A stretch of DNA of 22,715 nucleotides from Crocosphaera chwakensis CCY0110 (GCF_000169335.1 NZ_AAXW01000071.1:1-22715), one strand, 5' to 3'; shown: positions 15,052 to 22,715, counted from the stretch's first letter. Notes: generated by a model from the letters alone, not told the origin. Made by a program: numbers and translations.

Positions 15052-16230
15052 TTAAAAGAAATCAGGTAAACTAGGACTAGGTAAGGTAAAAACTTGCTCT
15101 AAACTATCTAAATTGTTGTCATTTGCTTTTAATTTTCCACAATAATGTAATTGTTTAGCGGTTAAAAATCCTGTGTATAAAGACGCTAAACTTTGAATAT
15201 TTAGTGTAATATCTGCTATTTCTGATTTGATTACTTTTCCTTTTCCTTCTGATATTTGTAGTTTAAAGTTAGAACAATTTTGAGAAATCAAACTATCTTC
15301 AATAGCAAAACTTAATTCTGTTTCTATTTGACTAGGATAAGGGCGCATTTCTAACGCTTTGATCACATCAATAATTCTAGTAAACCAAATATCTTGATTA
15401 ATAATTTTTCCAATTTGTTCGGGTAATAATAGCATTTTGTAGTCATAAAATGACCCTTTCCACTGACATTTACCAACTTGAGAACGATGATCACTAATTA
15501 AAGTCCATAACCGTTGCATTGCTAAAGAATTTAAAGCAACCCAATCTTTAACTTTTAAACAAACTTGACCATTAATTGTAACTTGCTGATAAATCAAATA
15601 ACCTTGTCGATTATCTTTTTCTCCAATCAAATAAGCATAAATTTTTCCTTCCTCACTATTGAAAATATTTTTCCAAATGGATAAAGAACGGTCTAGATAA
15701 CCATTATTTCGTTTAGCTTGTTCTTGATACAATTCCTGAAAATCATCAGGTACAAATTTTTCTATTTTTTCGATAGGTAGAACACGATTATTAACCGAAA
15801 GATTACTCAAAGGAATTTCCCATTGACAATGAATACCACCTTGTTCATAACCCACTCCACGATATAATTTTTGAGTTGCAGGATACAAAGTAGAAAGGGG
15901 AATATTTTTGTCATAAAGTTCTTTAATTAGTTCACTCATTAGAGTCGTTGCTGCTTTTTTCCCTCGATATTCTGGGGCAATTCCCACCGCAGCAATACCA
16001 GCCATCTGAATAGATTGACCGCCAAAATATTGACCCATTAAATAAATGGCTAATCCTCCGATTACTGTTTTACCTTGACAAAGGATACGGAAGTTATCCA
16101 CCCCAATACTTTCATGATATTTTTCCCATTGATCTTCTGGAAAACCGGTAAAACATTGACCGAGAATTGCTCCTAATTCTTTAGCTTCTTGAGGAGTTTC
16201 TAGGGATTTATAAGTAAAGTTAGTATTCAT
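15052..16230 (-). CDS. Eis-like GNAT N-acetyltransferase
   Basis: This 392-residue protein is of the length and layout of the Eis family: an N-terminal GNAT domain (about 1-150), a second GNAT-like domain, and a C-terminal sterol-carrier-protein-2-like domain (about 285-392). Acetyl-CoA-binding motif A is visible as IAAVGIAPEYRGKKAATTLM. LYRGVGYEQGG holds a Tyr where Eis places its general-acid Tyr, and the protein ends in Phe (PDFF); in Mycobacterium tuberculosis Eis the C-terminal Phe carboxylate acts as a base. Eis enzymes acetylate amines on aminoglycosides, polyamines or proteins; the substrate here is unknown. It starts at the ATG at 16230, converges on rtcB and shows no operon partner. 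Confidence 0.85.
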   Translation of the reverse strand: MNTNFTYKSLETPQEAKELGAILGQCFTGFPEDQWEKYHESIGVDNFRILCQGKTVIGGLAIYLMGQYFGGQSIQMAGIAAVGIAPEYRGKKAATTLMSELIKELYDKNIPLSTLYPATQKLYRGVGYEQGGIHCQWEIPLSNLSVNNRVLPIEKIEKFVPDDFQELYQEQAKRNNGYLDRSLSIWKNIFNSEEGKIYAYLIGEKDNRQGYLIYQQVTINGQVCLKVKDWVALNSLAMQRLWTLISDHRSQVGKCQWKGSFYDYKMLLLPEQIGKIINQDIWFTRIIDVIKALEMRPYPSQIETELSFAIEDSLISQNCSNFKLQISEGKGKVIKSEIADITLNIQSLASLYTGFLTAKQLHYCGKLKANDNNLDSLEQVFTLPSPSLPDFF

Positions 16231-16314
16231 TGTTTAATCAAAATTTTATTTTTTCTAGGTACTTAATTAAGTTATTGTAGTAGCTAATACTGATTAACCT
16301 GTACAAAATCCCCT

Positions 16315-16749
16315 TTAAATCACTGCTACATTGGCAGGGACAAAAGCATTCTCAGAAGATGAAGAATCACTTATTTGAACAAAAGATTGAGACATAACAC
16401 TAACTCCTACTGGTTCAATGCGTATGGCATCAGCAATCACATAACCATTAGCATTATCAGATAAATCAACCATTAAACTATCATCTGTCACCTGAACTTC
16501 TCCTAACGCTTCCCAAGCAGTACCACCATCAATAAGGTCATCAGGGTCTATTTTTTGATTCATATCTACCCCTAAAAGTGTATCACCTTGTCCATTTTTC
16601 ACCGTAAAGGGTGCATCACTCGCGCGGTTAGAATGTTGAGTCCAAGTTGCATATACTTTGTAGTTTCCTGATATTAAATCATCAAACAGCCAAGTTGCTT
16701 TATCTACACCGGTTCCCAGCGCACTAAAACGGACATTACCCCCAAAACC
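16315..16749 (-). pseudogene. C-terminal golvesin-like domain fragment of a larger protein
   Basis: The minus-strand frame from about 16749 to the stop at 16315 encodes about 144 residues beginning GFGGNVRFSALGTGVDKATW. It continues with LISGNYKVYATWTQHSNRASDAPFTV, KNGQGDTLLGVDMNQ and NGYVIADAIRIEPVG. This is the golvesin C-terminal-like beta-sandwich found at the end of large secreted or surface proteins. Upstream of 16749 the frame stays open to about 16840 but loses similarity, so the rest of the gene has been removed, probably with the adjoining ISL3 remnant. A GTG at 16602 would give only 95 residues and split the domain. No signal peptide is present. Confidence 0.7.
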
Positions 16750-16823
16750 TTGACTTCTCTTACCAAAAATAATTTCTCGGATATACCTGATTTCAGAAGT
16801 TTGATTGCTAAAAGTTCTTTTAA

Positions 16824-17339
16824 ATTTGCACCAAGAAAGTAATCAAAGAAGTTTTCCCCAATGCTTTGATAGTAATTGATAGATTTCATGCTATGAAATT
16901 AGTTAATAAAGCTCTGAATACTATCCGTCTTTTACTAGGATTTAAAGGCTTAAAGAATCGCTGTTTACTTCTCAAAAACGGCGTGGATTTAACTCTAGAA
17001 GAAAAAAACGAACTTCTCCACCTTTTTTATCAGTCTCCTTGCTTAGGAATAGCGTATGAATTAAAAGAAGAGTTTAGAGAAATATATGAAACCAGTAAAA
17101 CGGTGAAAATGGGCTTGAGAAGATTTAAAAAATGGTTGATTTATGCTCGTATCATGCTAGGTCAAGTGGCTAATACTATCAACAAATATATACAAGAAAT
17201 TTGTCATTATTTTGTTAGTCGAACTACCAGTGGTGTTATGGAAGGATTAAATAATAAAATAAAACTAATTCTTCGTCAAAGTTATGGGTTTAAAGATTTC
17301 AATACTATGAGAGAAAAACTGTTAACTTGCTTGTTTTAA
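16824..17339 (+). pseudogene. ISL3-family transposase, C-terminal half
   Basis: This frame is open from just after a TAA at 16821 and reads KKVIKEVFPNALIVIDRFHA, then MKLVNKALN, ending YGFKDFNTMREKLLTCLF. These match the ISL3 DDE transposase C-terminal half: the catalytic Asp in VIDRFH, the TSGVMEGLNNKIKLILRQSYGF block with the catalytic Glu, and the end of the protein. A formal TTG start at 16866 gives 157 residues, but the N-terminal zinc-binding and HTH part and the first catalytic Asp are missing. No terminal inverted repeats are recognised. Its left edge meets the golvesin-like fragment and its right edge meets group II intron sequence within a few bases of the stop. Confidence 0.85.
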
Positions 17340-17344
17340 TAAGC

Positions 17345-17584
17345 CGTACTTATCACCACAGGTACGATTGCCATGACATCAAAACCAGGAAGGACTTAAA
17401 ACACATCAAGTCTTATAAGAGCCAGAAAGTATGGAATAAAACCCAGAAAGAATTCAATTCTCATTTTGAACGGTCTAAATGGGAATGGACGAATGGCTTA
17501 CCTACACTGGTCAACGGTACTCATAACAAAAGCCTATTTACAGAGGAGCCGGATGATGCGAAGAGTGTCAAGTACGGTTCTTAG
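17345..17584 (+). pseudogene. C-terminal tail of a group II intron-encoded protein (HNH end)
   Basis: The frame reads TYHHRYDCHDIKTRKDLKHI and ends EEPDDAKSVKYGS at 17584. The H-x-x-C-H-D-x-K-T pattern resembles the last part of the HNH endonuclease domain of cyanobacterial group II intron reverse transcriptases (typically LHRHCHDxKT). The EEPD...GS end is the usual translation of the GAGCCG hairpin that follows such genes. The reverse transcriptase, maturase and most of the HNH domain are absent. The fragment joins directly to the ISL3 transposase end. Confidence 0.6.
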
Positions 17585-17680
17585 GGGAGGGAGATACGGC
17601 GACGTATGCTCTCTTACCCGACAATCGCACGCACGGTTCTGAAGACGAGTCGGGCTGGTGACAGCCTAGCTTAGTTTAAC
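17546..17680 (+). ncRNA. 3' end of a group II intron, domain V truncated
   Basis: Hairpins are seen in order. GAGCCG...CGGTTC at 17546-17580 is the first. Next is a G-rich stem with TACG-GCGA-CGTA (GNRA loop) at 17595-17606. Then comes TCGCACGCACGGTTC at 17625-17639, the expected 3' strand of domain V. Finally there is a domain-VI-like stem with GGCT/AGCC ending CTTAGTTTAAC at 17680 (canonical 3' AY end). The 5' strand of domain V, with the catalytic triad, is missing before 17625, so the intron should not splice. Confidence 0.65.
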
Positions 17681-17953
17681 TATTATAATGATGGCCAATT
17701 ATTTCAGCTAGAGGAAAACCATGATAGTCAATTTCCGCAATCCTACCACAGTGTAACAATTTATGATACTTCTGGAATGTATCGAGATAATCACAAACAA
17801 ATTTTAAAGGCTTTAAGACTTCAAAATATAGCCTATAAATTTTTTAAAAATATAGATAATATTGATGACAACCCTGATGACGTTAAAGTTTTTCGACAAG
17901 AATTTTATGATGAACGAAGCTATACTGGTTATGAACCTAAACCTAGACATTAA
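17681..17953 (+). pseudogene. 3' exon of an unknown gene behind the intron remnant
   Basis: Directly after the intron 3' end a frame runs 90 codons to TAA at 17951. It begins YYNDGQLFQLEENHDSQF and ends SYTGYEPKPRH. The protein is hydrophilic, Asp- and Tyr-rich, with no membrane segment. I recognise no family. There is no start codon suited to a whole gene at the left edge and the 5' exon is not in the window, so it is best read as the C-terminus of a gene once interrupted by the intron. Confidence 0.55.
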
Positions 17954-18035
17954 ACTCCAAAAAAATATCTATCAAAAATCGGTTTTTTCTATTTTTACTC
18001 TATATCAATACCAGAAAAGAATATAACATCAATCT

Positions 18036-18056
18036 AAGGTGGGCATTGTCCACCCT
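18036..18056. repeat. Dispersed palindromic repeat, copy 4
   Basis: GGTGGGC (18038-18044) and GTCCACC (18048-18054) pair with one G-T wobble around ATT, flanked by TAA/CTA. It lies in the 187-base gap between the broken exon and the membrane fusion protein gene; nothing else is recognised in that gap. Confidence 0.65.
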
Positions 18057-18140
18057 ACTCTGTACTTGTTTTGAATAACTAAATACAAAGATTTGTTAAG
18101 CTATAAGGAATCAGGGAATATTACAACCACAACAAACTGT

Positions 18141-19406
18141 ATGGTTATTAAAAAGCGCATTCAAGCTGCATTAATATTAGCCAGTATTTTAATGTTAGGG
18201 TCAGTTGGCTGTAAATTTGTCTCTGATAGCGAGGCAAAAGAAGAAGAAACCGTCAATTTTGAAGAAAGAATACCATCCGTTGATGTGGCGATCGCCCGTA
18301 CCGACTCTATCCGTGATGCCATTGAATATATTGGAACCACCCAACCCGTGCAAACTGTTGCCTTGCGATCGCAAGTAGAAGGACAGTTATTAAGGTTAAC
18401 TGTAGATGTAGGCGATCGCGTTACTCAAGGGCAATTGTTAGCCCAGTTAGATGATAGTTTATTACAAGCACAAGTAGGTAAAGCAGAAGCAGAGTTAGCA
18501 ACCTTGAATTCTGAGGTAATCAGCGCCCAAGGAGAGGTTAAATCAGCTATTTCTGCGGTAGCGTCGGCAAAAGTTCAATTAGAACAAGCGAAAAACGACG
18601 TAGATCGATTACAAGAATTATATGAAGAAGGGGCGATCGCTTTACGAGAAGTCGAGTTAGCTCGTACAGCCTATCTTACCGCACAGCAAACCCTATCATC
18701 GGCACGATCTGAGGTTAGTGTACGTCAGTCTGCCGTAGAAGCAGCAAAAGGGCGCGTTATTGCCCAACAATCCTTAATTCAACAAGAACAAGAAAGATTA
18801 TCCTATACTCGTCTTAATTCTCCCATCACTGGCTATGTGTTGCAACGGGTGATAGAAACGGGAAATTTAGTACAACCGGGTAGTGAAATTCTGCGTTTAG
18901 GGGACTTTAGTCAGGTTAAGGTGGTGGTTCCCGTTTCCGAGTTGGATTTAGCTAATATTCGCTCTGGTCAGTCGGTAAGGGTGCGTTTAGATGCGTTTCC
19001 CCGTGATAGTTTCGTAGGACGAGTGAGTAATATTTCCCCTGCAGCCGATCCCACCAGTCGGCAGGTTCCTATTGAGGTTATTTTAGCTAATCCTGAGCAG
19101 AAAATCAGCAGTGGATTGTTAGCAAGGGTTAGTTTTGGTCAAACAGGTTCCCAACCAGTTATTATTCCTGAAACTGCTTTACAAACGTCTGGAAATGCAA
19201 CAACAGGAGAAAGAGGAACGGTATTTGTAGTCAGAGGAGACAAGAAGAATGCAATGGTGACAGAGAGAATGGTGAGGTTAGGGGAACGAATTGATGGCCA
19301 GGTGGAGGTTTTAGGGGGTTTGCGTCCAGGGGAACGCTATGTATCTAGGAGTAGTGATGCTTTGAAGGATAATCAGTCTGTGAAATTAAGTATTTTATCT
19401 GATTAA
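18141..19406 (+). CDS. RND-type efflux membrane fusion lipoprotein (HlyD/AcrA family)
   Basis: I prefer the ATG at 18141 (421 residues) over an upstream non-ATG start at 18093, because it opens a proper signal peptide: basic MVIKKRIQAA, a hydrophobic stretch, and a lipobox-like SVGC at about residue 24. Then come a lipoyl-like half (RSQVEGQLLRLTVDVGDRV with QGQLLAQLDDSLL), a long alpha-hairpin coiled coil (about 110-210), the second lipoyl half (LNSPITGYVLQRVIETGNLVQ) and a beta-barrel region (VVVPVSELDLANIRSGQSV). Such proteins link an inner-membrane RND pump to an outer-membrane channel. No pump or channel gene follows; the next gene starts 31 bases downstream and is a glycosyltransferase, so the partner must be elsewhere. 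Confidence 0.88.
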   Translation: MVIKKRIQAALILASILMLGSVGCKFVSDSEAKEEETVNFEERIPSVDVAIARTDSIRDAIEYIGTTQPVQTVALRSQVEGQLLRLTVDVGDRVTQGQLLAQLDDSLLQAQVGKAEAELATLNSEVISAQGEVKSAISAVASAKVQLEQAKNDVDRLQELYEEGAIALREVELARTAYLTAQQTLSSARSEVSVRQSAVEAAKGRVIAQQSLIQQEQERLSYTRLNSPITGYVLQRVIETGNLVQPGSEILRLGDFSQVKVVVPVSELDLANIRSGQSVRVRLDAFPRDSFVGRVSNISPAADPTSRQVPIEVILANPEQKISSGLLARVSFGQTGSQPVIIPETALQTSGNATTGERGTVFVVRGDKKNAMVTERMVRLGERIDGQVEVLGGLRPGERYVSRSSDALKDNQSVKLSILSD

Positions 19407-19436
19407 TCAGGTAAGATAAAGTCATTAAAAAAAAAG

Positions 19437-21413
19437 ATGAATATCTTAGCTATTTTTCCTCTAATCACATTATTATTACTTTTCTTCCTTTGGTATAAGC
19501 CAGATATAGATTGGCGTATATCTTATTTATCGGCTGTTATAACTATAAGTAGTCTAATCGCTCTTTCTAGCGAAATTTTAAGCTTAATTAATGGGATTAA
19601 TTATCCAATGATTATAAGTTTTTGGATAATGACTAATCTCATCTTGGGGGCATCTTGCTATCGCAAAATATCTAAAAAACAGCCAGTCTTTCCTCCTTTA
19701 AACTTTCCAAGAATCACAAAGCTTTCTTGGCTTCTTTTAGGAGGAATTTTGGTGATTATTATATTAGTAGGATTGATTGGTATTATCGCCCCACCTAATA
19801 ACTGGGACTCCATGACATATCATATGTCAAGAGTAATGCACTGGATACAAAACCAAAATCTTGCTCATTATCCAACCTATTATTCTGCTCAATTAGTTCA
19901 TCCTCCTTTAGCAGAAATTGGCATTATGCACTTACAAATTTTAAGTGGCAGCGATCGCTTTGCTAATTTAATACAGTGGTTTGCGATGGTGAGTAGTATT
20001 ATTGGTGTTTCTTTAATTGCAAAACAATTAGGAGCAAAACAAGAAGGACAATTATTAGCATCAGTATTTTGTGCAACTTTACCTATGGGAATTTTACAAG
20101 GTTCTAGCACTCAAAATGATTATGTTGTTGCCTTATTTATTGTTTGTTTAGCCTATTATACTTTAGCTCTAGTTTCTCATAAAGTTATTTATTGGTCAGT
20201 TATTTTTGCGATTGGAGCTAGTTTTGGACTTGCTTTATTGACTAAGAGTTCGGCCTATTTTTTGAGTTTTCCATTTCTTGTCTGGTCAAGTCTGTGGTTA
20301 TGGAAGAAAAAAAAATGGAAATTTCATCAATATCTATTGGTAATTTTTTTAATAGGATTATTATTTAATATTGCCCATTATTCAAGAAATTTTGAAGTTT
20401 TTAATTCTCCTATTTCTGCAGCCGATTATCGAGAAGAAAATCAAAATGAGATTTATAGTTTACCAACCTTAATTTCAACAGTTATTAGACAATTAAGTTT
20501 TCATAGTGATATTATTCGATACTTGCATTTAGAGGGATTTCTCACCCCCATAACCGGCAAAGTTGAAAAACTTATTTATCTGATTCATCAACACATACTA
20601 AACCTTGATCCTAGCGATCCTCGAATCACTATGCCAGGTTATACTTTTAGAGTACCTGGGGTTTCTTTCAATGAAGATGTAGCAGTTAATCCCTTGCATT
20701 TGATGTTGATTTTTTTTGCTATTTTCGCTTTCATTTTCAATAAAAAACTACGAGTTAATAAAATAAGTTTAACCTATTTAGTTGTTTTAATGAGTTCTTT
20801 TCTGCTGTTTAGTCTTCTTTTGAAAGTTCAACCCTATTCGGTTCGTCATCATCTTCCATTTTTTATTCTTTTTTCGCCAGTTGTTGGCTTATGTTATTCT
20901 CAAATTATCAAACCAATCCCATTAAAAATATTAGCTTTTATTTTGATTGTTACTTGTCTTCCTTGGTTATTTAATAATAACCTTCGTTCTCTTGTGGGAG
21001 AAAAAAGTATTTTAACAATGCCTAGAAATGATATTTATTTTATAGCCAGACAACAAATTAAAGAGCCTTATAATGAGATAGCACAGATAATTAATCAACA
21101 AGAATGTTCCAATATTGGACTCTCTTTAGGATGGGATACAAAATATACTGGAAAAATCTGGGAATACCCACTGTGGGTTTTAATTACACAGGGAAACTCT
21201 CAAAAAGATTATCACTTTTCTCATGTGGTTAGTCCCGACAATTACTCTGCTAAATTAATGAATCAAGCTCCTCATAATCAGTTTAATTATTGTGCATTGA
21301 TTGCCATAAGATCAAGTAAAGATGAACCGATTAAAGAAATGAAGTTAGAGAACCAATTATTTATTGAAAATTGGTCAAACTCCTCAGTTAAATTACTTTT
21401 GCCCAAAAATTAG
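19437..21413 (+). CDS. Integral membrane glycosyltransferase, GT39/ArnT-like (GT-C fold)
   Basis: This 658-residue protein has about 11-13 hydrophobic segments and a C-terminal soluble part of roughly 170 residues. NNWDSMTYHMSRVMHWIQNQ at about residues 121-140 occupies the first large loop, where GT-C enzymes carry their catalytic acidic residue (Asp124). YYSAQLVHPPLAEI follows and also fits the family. These enzymes transfer sugar from a polyprenyl-phosphate carrier to proteins, lipids or glycans on the outer face of the membrane. It starts 31 bases after the efflux gene without a clear Shine-Dalgarno. A GT2 gene follows 125 bases later and could make its donor. Family is fairly sure; substrate unknown. 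Confidence 0.78.
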   Translation: MNILAIFPLITLLLLFFLWYKPDIDWRISYLSAVITISSLIALSSEILSLINGINYPMIISFWIMTNLILGASCYRKISKKQPVFPPLNFPRITKLSWLLLGGILVIIILVGLIGIIAPPNNWDSMTYHMSRVMHWIQNQNLAHYPTYYSAQLVHPPLAEIGIMHLQILSGSDRFANLIQWFAMVSSIIGVSLIAKQLGAKQEGQLLASVFCATLPMGILQGSSTQNDYVVALFIVCLAYYTLALVSHKVIYWSVIFAIGASFGLALLTKSSAYFLSFPFLVWSSLWLWKKKKWKFHQYLLVIFLIGLLFNIAHYSRNFEVFNSPISAADYREENQNEIYSLPTLISTVIRQLSFHSDIIRYLHLEGFLTPITGKVEKLIYLIHQHILNLDPSDPRITMPGYTFRVPGVSFNEDVAVNPLHLMLIFFAIFAFIFNKKLRVNKISLTYLVVLMSSFLLFSLLLKVQPYSVRHHLPFFILFSPVVGLCYSQIIKPIPLKILAFILIVTCLPWLFNNNLRSLVGEKSILTMPRNDIYFIARQQIKEPYNEIAQIINQQECSNIGLSLGWDTKYTGKIWEYPLWVLITQGNSQKDYHFSHVVSPDNYSAKLMNQAPHNQFNYCALIAIRSSKDEPIKEMKLENQLFIENWSNSSVKLLLPKN

Positions 21414-21538
21414 GGTGGTAAGCTAACTAAAAATCAGATCAAAAATAACTTTTTTAGCGATAACTCTCTCCCCAATGGGCAATTACTCGATACAATCAAA
21501 CTTGAAATTCTATACTTAACTGAGAGACTCTGTGGATA

Positions 21539-22507
21539 GTGCTAAATATTACTTCTGAATCCCCTAAATACTCCTTTATTATCCCTATCTATAATGAAGA
21601 AGAAACCATTCCCCAACTCTACCGTCGCATCAGCAAGATTATAGACGATCTTGATGATCAAACAGAATTAATTTTAGTCAACGATGGCAGTAAGGATAGT
21701 TCTCTGAAAATGATACGAGAACTACACCAACAAGATTCCAGGGTGTGTTATCTTAGTTTTGCTCGTAATTTTGGACATCAAACTGCCGTAACTGCTGGAC
21801 TTAATTTCGCTAGGGATCAAGTGATAATCATTCTTGATGCTGATTTGCAAGATCCACCTGAGTTAATCCCTGAGATGATTGACTCATGGAAACAGGGTTA
21901 CCAAGTTGTCTATGCTCAACGGATTAAACGAAAACAAGAAGGTTGGTTTAAACGATTTAGTGCTTATTTATTTTACCGTCTTCTTAAAAGATTGGCTGAT
22001 GTTAATATTCCGTCGGATACAGGAGATTTTTGTTTAATGGATCGGCAGGTGGTAGATTGTCTTAATGCCATGCCAGAAAGAAATCGTTATATTAGAGGTC
22101 TAAGAGCTTGGATTGGTTTTCGGCAAACTGCTGTCAAATTTGAGCGAGATCCTCGCTTTGCTGGAGAAGTGAAATACACTTTCCATAAGTCTTTTTCTTT
22201 GGTATTGAATAGTTTAATTTCGTTTTCAAGGGTTCCTTTAAGATTATCCAGTTATTTAGGCTTACTTTCTGCTTTATTTGCCTTAATAATGGCATTTTTG
22301 GTACTTTACTGGCGATTACATGATCCAGAATCTACCCTGACAGGATTTGCTACGATTATGATTGCTATTTTCTTTCTCGGATCTGTGCAACTTGTGTGTC
22401 TTGGTATTTTAGGAGAATACATTGGACGTATTTACGAAGAAGTTAAAGGAAGACCCCTTTATACCTTAGCTGAAGTTGGAGGCTTTCAGTCACCAAGTAA
22501 GCGTTAA
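21539..22507 (+). CDS. GT2 polyprenyl-phosphate glycosyltransferase (DPM1/GtrB-like)
   Basis: This 322-residue protein has an N-terminal GT-A domain with YSFIIPIYNEEETIPQL (about 11-27), VNDGSKDSS, Asp100-Ala-Asp102 in ILDADLQDPPELI, and YAQRIKRKQEGWFKR. Two membrane helices lie near the C-terminus (about 235-290). The layout is that of dolichol/undecaprenyl-phosphate mannose or glucose synthases (GtrB, ArnC). It would load a sugar onto undecaprenyl phosphate at the cytoplasmic face, giving a donor for a GT-C enzyme such as its upstream neighbour. The start is GTG: an in-frame TGA lies seven codons upstream and the conserved motif begins ten residues after it, leaving little choice. Confidence 0.88.
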   Translation: MLNITSESPKYSFIIPIYNEEETIPQLYRRISKIIDDLDDQTELILVNDGSKDSSLKMIRELHQQDSRVCYLSFARNFGHQTAVTAGLNFARDQVIIILDADLQDPPELIPEMIDSWKQGYQVVYAQRIKRKQEGWFKRFSAYLFYRLLKRLADVNIPSDTGDFCLMDRQVVDCLNAMPERNRYIRGLRAWIGFRQTAVKFERDPRFAGEVKYTFHKSFSLVLNSLISFSRVPLRLSSYLGLLSALFALIMAFLVLYWRLHDPESTLTGFATIMIAIFFLGSVQLVCLGILGEYIGRIYEEVKGRPLYTLAEVGGFQSPSKR

Positions 22508-22529
22508 GTAAGTAGGTAAAATTCATATC

Positions 22530-22554
22530 CTCCTCGCACTAAAAGATGCGGGAG
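22530..22554 (+). terminator. Hairpin after the GT2 gene
   Basis: CTCC-CGCA (22530-22538, one bulged T) pairs with TGCG-GGAG (22547-22554) around CTAAAAGA. It lies 22 bases past the stop. The following TTATTTAAAA is only a weak T-tract, so it could be a terminator or simply a transcript-end hairpin. Confidence 0.45.
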
Positions 22555-22631
22555 TTATTTAAAATAGACTTAATTGTACCGTTTTGAAGTTAGTTAAACC
22601 CTTAACTTAAAATGTTTGTCTCCCTATAATC

Positions 22632-22715
22632 TTAAGGATTACAATAATTACAATACATTGGATCAGCATATTTGACGTTATTAGGAAAATCCTTAGTTTC
22701 TTGATGATTACATTT
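22632..22715 (-). CDS. C-terminal end of a minus-strand gene (partial, low confidence)
   Basis: The minus strand is open from the window edge to a stop at 22632, giving 27 residues that end MYCNYCNP and contain KCNH near the edge. The Cys/His spacing would suit a small metal site, but 28 codons is too short to be sure it is coding. Bases 22560-22631 hold an AT-rich inverted repeat (AAGTTA at 22587, TAACTT at 22603) and no gene. Confidence 0.25.
   Translation of the reverse strand, partial: KCNHQETKDFPNNVKYADPMYCNYCNP

Noticed and set aside
16704..16889. Minus-strand ORF of 61 codons
   Set aside because: It runs out of frame across the golvesin-like fragment and antisense to the ISL3 remnant, bridging the junction; no independent protein signal.
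17546..17580. First GAGCCG...CGGTTC hairpin as the true domain V
   Set aside because: It overlaps the end of the intron-encoded reading frame, carries an extra mismatch (G opposite A) and a poor loop, and a better domain V 3' strand is followed directly by domain VI at 17640.
16824..17680. Active insertion sequence or mobile intron
   Set aside because: The ISL3 gene lacks its N-terminal half, no inverted repeats are visible, and the intron lacks its reverse transcriptase and half of domain V.
1..22715. CRISPR array, tRNA, rRNA or prophage
   Set aside because: No regularly spaced repeats, cloverleaf sequence, rRNA core motif or phage structural gene was recognised on reading either strand.

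Overview
The window looks like AT-rich chromosomal DNA of a cyanobacterium. HIP1 octamers (GCGATCGC) occur repeatedly, for example at 10780-10787 and 18365-18372. It also carries a bicarbonate ABC transporter operon and an NdhB subunit of the cyanobacterial/plastid type. A unicellular Crocosphaera/Cyanothece-like organism is my inference; no rRNA or marker gene settles it, and I see no tRNA, rRNA or CRISPR array.

Layout. Positions 73-3295 hold three minus-strand genes: a MAPEG membrane protein, an acyltransferase-3 membrane protein and ndhB. A 344-base AT-rich gap then separates ndhB from a divergent plus-strand operon, cmpABCD (3838-9179), which ends at a clear terminator. CmpA keeps the bicarbonate-specific residues Thr192, Gln198 and Glu270, so this is the high-affinity bicarbonate transporter BCT1 and not the related nitrate transporter NrtABCD. 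NdhB serves the NDH-1 complexes used in respiration, cyclic electron flow and CO2 uptake, so the left third is largely an inorganic-carbon acquisition neighbourhood.

Positions 9258-10539 are a small accessory patch. It holds a RelE/ParE-type toxin-antitoxin pair, a 127-bp second copy of the end of cmpD, an internal fragment of an IS5-like transposase, a beheaded hicA, and an intact hicB antitoxin left without its toxin. Next come a von Willebrand A protein and rtcB (RNA ligase). rtcB is interrupted by two inteins placed at active-site motifs: a 194-residue mini-intein and a 409-residue intein with a LAGLIDADG homing endonuclease. A convergent Eis-like acetyltransferase follows.

Positions 16315-17953 are a graveyard of partial genes: a golvesin-like C-terminal domain, the C-terminal half of an ISL3 transposase, the 3' end of a group II intron with half of its domain V missing, and the 3' exon of an unknown gene. 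The right end carries an HlyD-type membrane fusion lipoprotein without its pump. Beside it are a GT39/ArnT-like integral membrane glycosyltransferase and a GT2 polyprenyl-phosphate glycosyltransferase, which may act in sequence.

Four copies of a short palindromic repeat (core GGTGGGCAATGCCCACC) lie just outside genes, and a G-rich heptamer repeat separates cmpB from cmpC. The strongest leads are the doubly split rtcB with its vWA neighbour, the toxin-antitoxin pair held between duplicated cmpD ends, the hicA/IS junction, and the broken group II intron.
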